From NCBI GenBank assembly GCA_947303535.1, contig CAMYYQ010000081.1:1-6142 (forward strand): a stretch of DNA of 6,142 nt. The letters are read 5' to 3'. The translations under genes and the position numbers were made by a program. Of this stretch, positions 1-6,142 are shown piece by piece (the first letter of the stretch is position 1; every line of letters begins with the position of its first letter). The notes under the pieces are model-generated. The model was given only the letters and a program-made list of their open reading frames with translations, was not told where the DNA came from and ran no database searches. This DNA is from an uncultured Ruminococcus sp. (GTDB lineage: Bacteria; Bacillota_A; Clostridia; Oscillospirales; Ruminococcaceae).

Positions 1-1
1 T

Positions 2-223
2 GTCGAGATCAACGTCTGCAAGACGAAAAAGCTGACCAATACACGTGCATCAGGTTCTGATGAAGCCCTGCATCTGACACCGCCGAGGATCATGTCGCTC
101 GAGCAGTGCATGGACTTTATCGATACGGATGAGCTTCTTGAAGTAACTCCTGAGTCTCTCAGAATAAGAAAGAGAGTTCTCAGCAATACACAGAGAGCTA
201 AGGACAGAAGTAAAAAAGCTTGA
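2..223 (+). CDS. typA: TypA/BipA ribosome-associated GTPase, C-terminal fragment
   Basis: Only the last 73 codons and the TGA stop are present; the GTPase and EF-G-like domains lie left of the window. The fragment reads from base 2 without interruption. It carries the conserved TypA tail: KKLTNTRASGSDEAL (fragment residues 9-23), then LTPPRIMSLEQ, DELLEVTPESLRIRK and a basic end (RAKDRSKKA). This matches the family's unique C-terminal domain, which together with domains III and V places the protein on the ribosome. TypA is a translational GTPase with roles in 50S subunit assembly and stress or low-temperature growth; that role is family knowledge, not visible here. The basic end is in the usual position, so the C-terminus looks complete. 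The next gene on the same strand starts 58 bases downstream with no strong terminator between, so read-through into the lipoprotein genes is possible. Confidence 0.93.
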   Translation, partial: VEINVCKTKKLTNTRASGSDEALHLTPPRIMSLEQCMDFIDTDELLEVTPESLRIRKRVLSNTQRAKDRSKKA

Positions 224-259
224 TTTTTTCACAGAATCAACACATATAAACCATATAAT
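220..259 (+). promoter_or_regulatory. Possible promoter of the lipoprotein gene cluster
   Basis: The 58-base gap after typA is AT-rich and contains a perfect TATAAT at 254-259, which would start transcription near 266, just ahead of the GGAG ribosome-binding site at 271-274. A second candidate is TATAAA at 245-250 with TTGATT at 220-225 (19-base spacer). Neither -10 has a good -35 at 17 bases, so the assignment is weak. The cluster may also be transcribed by read-through from typA. Confidence 0.35.
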
Positions 260-281
260 TTGCAGATTATGGAGTTATAAT

Positions 282-971
282 ATGAAAAAGTTTGTTTTGG
301 CATCGCTGACTGCGGCTGTATTTGTAATTTTGGCAGGCTGCGGAAATAAAGTCAAGGGCAACATTGATAAGCCCTCAGAGAAAGAAAAGACTTCCGTGAC
401 CTCTGCCGAAGAGACAACAGAAGCAGGCTCATATGAGGAGCTTGCTACAGTACGTGACCGCAATATCGTTTCATCGGATATCTTTGATTATGAGATATAC
501 GAGGGCGGAGTCATTATAACTAAGTATAAAGGCAAGGATCAGGCAGTAGAGATACCTGCCGAGATAGAGGGAACTCCTGTCAGGGAGATAGGCTTCTTTG
601 CATTTGAAGCCAATGAGAATGTTGCTTCGGTAACTCTTCCTGAAAGCGTTCAGACTATCGGAGAGGGTGCTTTTATCGACTGCACTTCGCTGAAAGAGAT
701 AAATCTTCCCGCAGGACTCACCACAATAGACAGAGGAGCCTTTGCAGGCTGTACATCTATTGCGGAAATAACTATCCCTGAGGGAGTACAGAGCGTGCAT
801 GACGGAGCTTTTGCAGGCTGTACCGCGCTCACTATAATGACAGTGCTTAGCCGTGAACTTAAATATGAGAACTGGGGATTGGATGAACTTCCGAATTTGG
901 TGATATATGCGCCCGAGGATTCAGCAGCTGCCGAATGGGCAGGTGCCATGGGAAAATTCACCATATACTAA
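282..971 (+). CDS. Leucine-rich-repeat (BspA-type, LRR_5) surface lipoprotein
   Basis: The 229-residue protein begins with a lipoprotein signal peptide: MKK, a hydrophobic stretch, then lipobox LAGC with the lipidated cysteine at residue 20. A low-complexity Glu/Ser/Thr linker (about 28-60) follows. The rest is BspA-type repeat: a start module at 87-113 (EIPAEIEGTPV, then AFEANENV) and three 23-residue repeats at 114-136, 137-159 and 160-182, each of the form L..I.LP.....I..GAF..CTS. The repeats end in an irregular unit and a closing segment (residues 207-229, including SAAAEWA). Such proteins sit on the outer face of the membrane, and family members often bind host or polymer surfaces; the ligand here is unknown. 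The start is supported by GGAG at 271-274, seven bases ahead of the ATG. It is the first gene of a three-lipoprotein cluster, 24 bases before the next. The fold is clear, the function is not. Confidence 0.9.
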   Translation: MKKFVLASLTAAVFVILAGCGNKVKGNIDKPSEKEKTSVTSAEETTEAGSYEELATVRDRNIVSSDIFDYEIYEGGVIITKYKGKDQAVEIPAEIEGTPVREIGFFAFEANENVASVTLPESVQTIGEGAFIDCTSLKEINLPAGLTTIDRGAFAGCTSIAEITIPEGVQSVHDGAFAGCTALTIMTVLSRELKYENWGLDELPNLVIYAPEDSAAAEWAGAMGKFTIY

Positions 972-995
972 ATTATTATTACTGGGAGGAAAACC

Positions 996-1781
996 ATGAA
1001 AACTAAGAAACTCACAGCAGCAGTTCTTGCTGTTGCAGCAGCACTCCAGTGCTTTGCAGGCTGCGGAAAGAAAGACGAGATCAAGGTACCTGAAGCAACT
1101 GCTCCTTCAGTAGGCGGCAGCGAGCTTTCAGGCGAAAAATTCGATGCAGAGGCTTATTACAATAAAGTCCTTGAGACAGTACAGAAGGCTGAAGTAGGAA
1201 CAGATGCTCCAAAGCTCGGTACTATCGGAGATGAGGTAATAACACCTGCTGAGGATTCTGATGAGGCTAATTTAGGAAATTATCGTGTAAGCAGCAACGG
1301 CGTAAAGCTTTATTTCAATGATGAAGATTTTTCAAAGGATCTTATGCTCACACTTGAGCAGTATTTCCTTTCATTTGCGTCAGCTGATTATACTAAGTAT
1401 ACAAGCTGCGTATTCCCGAGCTTTATTGATGAAATGGGAATATACCTCCAGAAGGATTACAGCTATGATTTCAAGACTTCATTCGCAAAGCAGTGTGCAA
1501 GTCTTGCAAATGTAATGCAGGGTGATTATAAGATAACACGTATCAGAGTTGAAAAGCCTGAGGAGCAGGAGGGCGTTGACGGTCTTGCTGAGTACTTTAA
1601 GGGTATGGACGAGCATTTCGGAAAGTCATACTACGAGCAGGTAAAGGGCGAGAGCGATTACCTTATAGATGCGACCTTCTACCTTATGGGCGAAGATTCA
1701 AACGGAAATGAAAACGTTATCGTAAACGGATATAAAATTGTTTTTGCTGAAAAGGACGGCAGATATTATACATTTGGTTAA
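996..1781 (+). CDS. Uncharacterised lipoprotein A of the cluster
   Basis: I do not recognise a named family. The 261-residue product has a signal peptide (MKTKKLTAAVLAVAAAL) and a good lipobox, FAGC, with the lipidated cysteine at residue 23, so it should be anchored to the outer face of the membrane. An acidic, Pro/Ser/Glu-rich linker (about 24-100) precedes a compact domain. Helical-looking segments (about 117-175) include a YFLSF motif (123-127) and a conserved-looking VFPSF (139-143). Strand-like segments (178-187, 220-261) end in YKIVFAEKDGRYYTFG. The helices-then-strands order resembles small alpha+beta folds of the NTF2 or cystatin type, but that is a guess. The start is supported by a strong GGGAGGA at 984-990, five bases before the ATG. 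The downstream gene, 14 bases away, encodes a protein with the same layout and appears to be a paralogue. Confidence 0.88.
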   Translation: MKTKKLTAAVLAVAAALQCFAGCGKKDEIKVPEATAPSVGGSELSGEKFDAEAYYNKVLETVQKAEVGTDAPKLGTIGDEVITPAEDSDEANLGNYRVSSNGVKLYFNDEDFSKDLMLTLEQYFLSFASADYTKYTSCVFPSFIDEMGIYLQKDYSYDFKTSFAKQCASLANVMQGDYKITRIRVEKPEEQEGVDGLAEYFKGMDEHFGKSYYEQVKGESDYLIDATFYLMGEDSNGNENVIVNGYKIVFAEKDGRYYTFG

Positions 1782-1795
1782 GAGGCGACCGTTTA

Positions 1796-2482
1796 ATGAA
1801 TAAGTTTATCACAAGGGCGGCAGCTTTTATAGCAGCTGCGGCAATTTCGGTTTCTGCTGTATCATGCGGCAGCAAGGAAGAGAAGAAAGCAAAAGAAAAA
1901 GACGACCATAATATGGTCGCTATAGATGCACCCGAAGGCAATGTAAATGTTGACGAGCTTGGATACGGAGCAACACAGCATGACGATACACCTGAGACTT
2001 CAGATGTACCCATTGGTGTTTCCTATGACCCGAGATATGTGACAGCCGAAGAAGCTGCAAAGGTGGTCGATTATTTCTACTCGCTGCCATCAAAAGATGT
2101 AAAGAGACATGAAAATGCTGTATATCCGCCTATCCTCAAGTACAGACTTGAAAGTCTTGAAGTGTCTTCTACACAGGAGCTTCTCGACAGCTTATATGAT
2201 CTGTACAAGAACTATACAGAAATGGATTTCGAGTTTACGTATGTACTTATCGAGGATATTGTCGAGGAGAAGAATGACAAATCGGCTTATGAGGACTATG
2301 ACAATGTTCTTGCAAAGGTAGCTCCCGATGCAAATGTCACTGATAAAAAGCTCCTTAAAGTAAACTGTACATACAGCGAGCCGGGCGGCAATGGTTCTTA
2401 TTCATTGATGCTTCATCGAGGCAATAAATATGTTGATGTAGCAGTCTATACAATAGACGGCGTACCTTATATAATATCATAA
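1796..2482 (+). CDS. Uncharacterised lipoprotein B of the cluster, paralogue-like to A
   Basis: No named family is recognised. The 228-residue product starts with an Ala-rich signal peptide and a slightly atypical lipobox, AVSC (alanine rather than leucine at -3), with the lipidated cysteine at residue 24. A very charged Lys/Glu/Asp stretch (27-40) and an acidic linker reach to about residue 80. The C-terminal domain (about 84-228) has helices with VDYFYSLPSKD (91-101) and AVYPPI (108-113). Strands follow: DFEFTYVLIED (144-154) and a final YVDVAVYTIDGVPYIIS. These match lipoprotein A in order and spacing (YFLSFASAD, CVFPSF, DYKITRIRVE, YKIVFAEKDGRYYTFG), which suggests an old duplication. The ribosome-binding site is weak (GAGG at 1782-1785, ten bases from the ATG), so translation may be partly coupled to the gene 14 bases upstream. 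A strong terminator follows directly, making this the last gene of the cluster. Confidence 0.87.
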   Translation: MNKFITRAAAFIAAAAISVSAVSCGSKEEKKAKEKDDHNMVAIDAPEGNVNVDELGYGATQHDDTPETSDVPIGVSYDPRYVTAEEAAKVVDYFYSLPSKDVKRHENAVYPPILKYRLESLEVSSTQELLDSLYDLYKNYTEMDFEFTYVLIEDIVEEKNDKSAYEDYDNVLAKVAPDANVTDKKLLKVNCTYSEPGGNGSYSLMLHRGNKYVDVAVYTIDGVPYIIS

Positions 2483-2491
2483 CACAAAATC

Positions 2492-2518
2492 AAAGGACGG
2501 CATATGCCGTCCTTTTTT
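2492..2518 (+). terminator. Intrinsic terminator of the lipoprotein cluster
   Basis: A perfect inverted repeat starts nine bases after the last lipoprotein stop. The stem is AAAGGACGGC (2492-2501) paired with GCCGTCCTTT (2506-2515) around an ATAT loop, and a run of six T covers 2513-2518. The GC-rich lower stem with a T-run on the + strand is a classic Rho-independent terminator for the rightward genes. Confidence 0.95.
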
Positions 2519-2526
2519 CATCAGCT

Positions 2527-2554
2527 CCCACTAATAACTACTCTCTACTCACTA
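2527..2554 (-). repeat. Four degenerate heptamer units (TAGWKRK) between two terminators
   Basis: Read on the - strand, this 28-base stretch divides exactly into four consecutive 7-base units, each starting with TAG: the first is TAGTGAG, the second TAGAGAG, and the other two vary only in the last four positions. The + strand of this stretch has no G at all, unlike its surroundings. It is not coding and lies between the two terminators. It could be a short heptanucleotide minisatellite or simply biased spacer; four imperfect units are modest evidence. Confidence 0.5.
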
Positions 2555-2584
2555 AAAAAGGCGGACTTTATGTCCGCCTTTTTT
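2554..2584 (-). terminator. Intrinsic terminator of guaB, symmetrical and probably bidirectional
   Basis: A 13-base perfect stem, A6-GGCGGAC (2554-2566) paired with GTCCGCC-T6 (2572-2584), encloses a five-base loop. It lies 15 bases beyond the guaB stop. On the - strand it ends in six T, terminating leftward transcription. Because the A-run and T-run mirror each other, it can also stop rightward read-through that escapes the first terminator. Confidence 0.94.
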
Positions 2585-2599
2585 GCAGCGTCACGCTGC

Positions 2600-4165
<1,566 letters not shown>

Positions 4166-4166
4166 T

Positions 4167-4183
4167 TATGGTCAAATATGGTC
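4167..4183. repeat. Short direct repeat upstream of the guaB promoter
   Basis: TATGGTC occurs twice (4167-4173 and 4177-4183) with a 10-base period, one helical turn, starting 32 bases upstream of the guaB -35 box. A related TTTATG lies at 4148-4153. The arrangement could be a regulator site for guaB, but it does not clearly match a known purine-repressor box and could be chance in an AT-rich gap. Confidence 0.35.
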
Positions 4184-4229
4184 GGGTTTTGGCGAAAAAA
4201 GCAATTTGTCAGATTAAAGTAACCAAGTG

Positions 4230-5438
4230 TTAAAGTGTCTGCAATCTTGCATACTCCGCAAGTATGGAAGATGCGTCCACGGAATCGATATTTCCGTCGC
4301 TGTTCCAGTCCGCAGCCTTTGACTGTTCCTCGGTAAGCTTTCCCTTTTTGCCTGCTGAAAGCAGAGCGTACTCGGAAAGTACAGCGGAAGCGTCTACAGA
4401 GTCCACCTTGCCGTCGCCGTTCACATCTCCTCTGGTATCCTTACCCGTAAGGAAGGATATTTCATGCTGGGAAGCATATTTTTCCGCAGCCGAGCCTTTT
4501 TCGCCTCTTATCCGAAATCCTGAGATATTCTCAGAGGCATTTGAACGGGTATCGTATCTTTTTCCAATGGCATCTTTTCCGATAGTTTTTACGGAAGCAG
4601 GTATATATATACCGCTGATGTCAGCGCAGCTGTAGAAGGCGTTATCGCCGATAGCTGTTATGCTGTCGGGAAGAAGCACATCGCACAGTGAAGTGCATGA
4701 ATGGAAGCAGTTTTCGGGTATCTCTGTCACGGACTTACCGAATATGACGCTTTGCATGGCGTTGCAGCTCATAAAGCAGCCTTTTCCCAGCTTTGTCACA
4801 GAGTCGGGGATATTTATTTTTTTCAGTGAAAGACAGCCCGAAAAGGCATGGTCATCTATAGTTTTTACAGTGTTGGGCAGAGTCACGGAAGTGATATCAG
4901 TCTTGCCGAAGAAAGCTCCCTTGCGAATGGCGGTAGTCTTTTCGTATATCTCAGCGTCCTTGTCTCCTGCATAAAGCAGCAGAGTATCGCTGTTTTCATA
5001 AAGACAGCCGTTTATGTTGCTGTAAGTGGGATTTTTCTTGCTCACATCTATATACAGTAGCGACGGGCAGGCGGTAAAGGCGTAATCGCCTATTTTTGCA
5101 ACGCTGCTTCCGAGAGATATGGTAGTGAGTTCAGGGCAGGCACTGAAAGCCTTTGCGCCTATGGTCTTTACGCTGTCGGATATCATGCATACGGTTATAT
5201 TTTCATTTCCCGAAAAGGCATTTTCGGCAATTGAAGTAACGGGACAGCCTTCGATCTCGGAGGGGATCTGGAGCATTACATCATTTCCTGTACAGCCCGT
5301 GATGCTGACCTCCTTATTGCTTATGGTATAGCTGAGCTTGAAGCCCTCATATATATTTTCGGCGCATACAGGAGCAGCCGAAAATGCTGCACTGACAATA
5401 ACCGCAGCGGCAGCTATAGCAGAGATCTGCCTTTTCAT
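4230..5438 (-). CDS. Secreted leucine-rich-repeat (BspA-type) protein with C-terminal type I dockerin
   Basis: The 402-residue product has a Sec signal peptide ending near VCA (cleavage after about residue 26; APVC is not a valid lipobox). A start module (58-80: IPSEIEGCPV, AFSGNENI) precedes 23-residue LRR_5 repeats at 81-103 and 104-126. An irregular unit follows (127-181, with YSNINGCLYENSDTLLLYAGD), as is usual in BspA proteins, then five more regular repeats (182-296). A closing segment (307-330, GSAAEKYASQ) leads into the dockerin. Its calcium loops are DVNGDGKVDSVD (338-349) and DWNSDGNIDSVD (377-388), both with all acidic and Asn ligands, each followed by a helix with SEYA or AEYA. 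Dockerins bind cohesins on scaffold proteins, so the protein is probably exported and mounted on a cell-surface complex; its binding target is unknown. The start is fixed by GGGAGG at 5445-5450, which overlaps the end of the amidohydrolase gene one base upstream. No clear terminator follows its stop. Confidence 0.93.
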   Translation of the reverse strand: MKRQISAIAAAAVIVSAAFSAAPVCAENIYEGFKLSYTISNKEVSITGCTGNDVMLQIPSEIEGCPVTSIAENAFSGNENITVCMISDSVKTIGAKAFSACPELTTISLGSSVAKIGDYAFTACPSLLYIDVSKKNPTYSNINGCLYENSDTLLLYAGDKDAEIYEKTTAIRKGAFFGKTDITSVTLPNTVKTIDDHAFSGCLSLKKINIPDSVTKLGKGCFMSCNAMQSVIFGKSVTEIPENCFHSCTSLCDVLLPDSITAIGDNAFYSCADISGIYIPASVKTIGKDAIGKRYDTRSNASENISGFRIRGEKGSAAEKYASQHEISFLTGKDTRGDVNGDGKVDSVDASAVLSEYALLSAGKKGKLTEEQSKAADWNSDGNIDSVDASSILAEYARLQTL

Positions 5439-5439
5439 T

Positions 5440-6142
5440 TTATACCTCCCTGCGGCATATATCGCCGCTTACCATTACGAGAACGGGTTCGCACATAAGG
5501 TCGAGGGGATTATCGCCCTTGCGGTAGAGCTGCAAGTCAGCGTCCTTACCCTCTCTGAGGGAGCCTGTGATATCGTCTATGCCAAGTATCTCAGCAGGAT
5601 ACAGGGTAATGGTCTTTACAGCCTCATCGAAGCTGAGACCGCCCTTTACAGCAGTCTGAGCCGAAAGGGGCAGGTACTGTATAGGTGTAACTGTATGGTC
5701 TGTGCATATAGCTATCTTTACTCCGTTTTCGTGGAGCACAGCAGCATTTTTCAGTTCAAGTCCGCGCATTTCGGGCTTGCAGCGGTCGCACATGAGAGGA
5801 CCGCATATCACAGGGACTTTTTCCTCTGCGATGATGTCTGCGATCTTGTGACCCTCAGTGCCGTGTATGATAACGGGATCAATGGCAAATTCCGAAGCTA
5901 TGCGCATAGCCGTGCAGATATCGTCTGCGCGGTGACAGTGGAAGAAAGCTTTTATCTTGCGTTCCAGCAGCGGCATGAGAGCCTCGCACTTGATATCATA
6001 TTCGGGCGGATCGTAGTTCTCGCTGTCGGAGTAATAGCTGTCCATATCGTGAACATAACGGCGAGCCTTGTAGAGTCCCTCACGAATAAGAGCGGTTATC
6101 GCCATGCGTGTGATAGGAGTCTCTTCACGTCCGTTGTACACG
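5440..6142 (-). CDS. Metal-dependent amidohydrolase (imidazolonepropionase-like), C-terminal part
   Basis: The gene runs off the right edge; 233 codons plus the stop are visible. The frame is open to the edge, and the GTG at 6141 is almost certainly an internal valine (VYNGREETPITRM is a conserved internal stretch of the family). The visible half of the TIM-barrel contains KAFFHCHRADD (64-74 of the fragment), IIHGTEGH (91-98) and CTDH (146-149): H68/H70, H93/H98 and D148 are the likely metal and catalytic positions. ITLYPAEILGI and GSLREGKDADLQLY close the barrel and small beta domain, ending in VMVSGDICRREV. The N-terminal HxH motif is outside the window. The family hydrolyses cyclic amides or related C-N bonds, but this subgroup has no firm substrate, so imidazolonepropionase itself (hutI) should not be assumed. 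The stop lies one base from the start of the dockerin gene, so the two are probably co-transcribed and translationally coupled. Confidence 0.88.
   Translation of the reverse strand, partial: VYNGREETPITRMAITALIREGLYKARRYVHDMDSYYSDSENYDPPEYDIKCEALMPLLERKIKAFFHCHRADDICTAMRIASEFAIDPVIIHGTEGHKIADIIAEEKVPVICGPLMCDRCKPEMRGLELKNAAVLHENGVKIAICTDHTVTPIQYLPLSAQTAVKGGLSFDEAVKTITLYPAEILGIDDITGSLREGKDADLQLYRKGDNPLDLMCEPVLVMVSGDICRREV

Noticed and set aside
212..229. A6-GCTTGA-T6 at the end of typA as a terminator
   Set aside because: The stem would be six A-T pairs with no GC core, and it overlaps the stop codon. It is too weak to call, so read-through remains possible.
471..964. - strand open frames inside the first lipoprotein gene
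   Set aside because: They are antisense shadows of the 23-residue repeats, with no supported start.
4264..5331. + strand open frames across the dockerin-LRR gene
   Set aside because: They arise from the periodic repeat codons in antisense and have no ribosome-binding site; the - strand protein has a signal peptide, regular repeats and a dockerin.
5440..6141. A complete amidohydrolase starting at GTG 6141
   Set aside because: There is no space for a ribosome-binding site, the first metal-binding HxH region is missing, and the sequence at this point matches an internal segment of the family; the gene continues past the edge.

Overview
The window looks like a chromosomal segment from a Gram-positive gut or rumen Clostridia, most likely Ruminococcus or a close relative in the Oscillospiraceae. 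This rests on a type I dockerin of Ruminococcus style (two loops ending in DSVDAS), BspA-type leucine-rich repeats, lipobox lipoproteins, strong GGAGG ribosome-binding sites and moderate GC. The genus is an inference; no 16S or other marker is present.

Left part, + strand (1-2518). The last 73 codons of typA (BipA, ribosome-associated GTPase) enter from the left edge. They are followed by three closely spaced lipoprotein genes (282-971, 996-1781, 1796-2482) with gaps of 24 and 14 bases and one strong terminator after the last, so they read as one transcription unit. The first is a small leucine-rich-repeat lipoprotein. The second and third are uncharacterised and look like diverged copies of one domain.

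Middle (2483-2599). Two convergent transcription units meet here. Each has a strong intrinsic terminator, and a G-poor spacer holding four degenerate heptamer units lies between them.

Right part, - strand (2600-6142). Transcription runs right to left. A metal-dependent amidohydrolase, cut by the right edge, is followed after a single base by a secreted leucine-rich-repeat protein with a C-terminal dockerin; the two are probably translationally coupled. Then comes guaB (IMP dehydrogenase), which has its own near-consensus promoter and a textbook ribosome-binding site. These fix its start at 4072.

Taken together, typA and guaB are ordinary housekeeping genes, and between and beside them lies a set of surface proteins. 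One leucine-rich-repeat protein is tethered to the membrane by lipid, and a related one is built to dock onto a cohesin scaffold. No mobile element, CRISPR array, RNA gene or defence system was found. The most distinctive content is the pair of related repeat proteins with different anchoring, the paralogous lipoprotein pair, and the heptamer repeat between the terminators.
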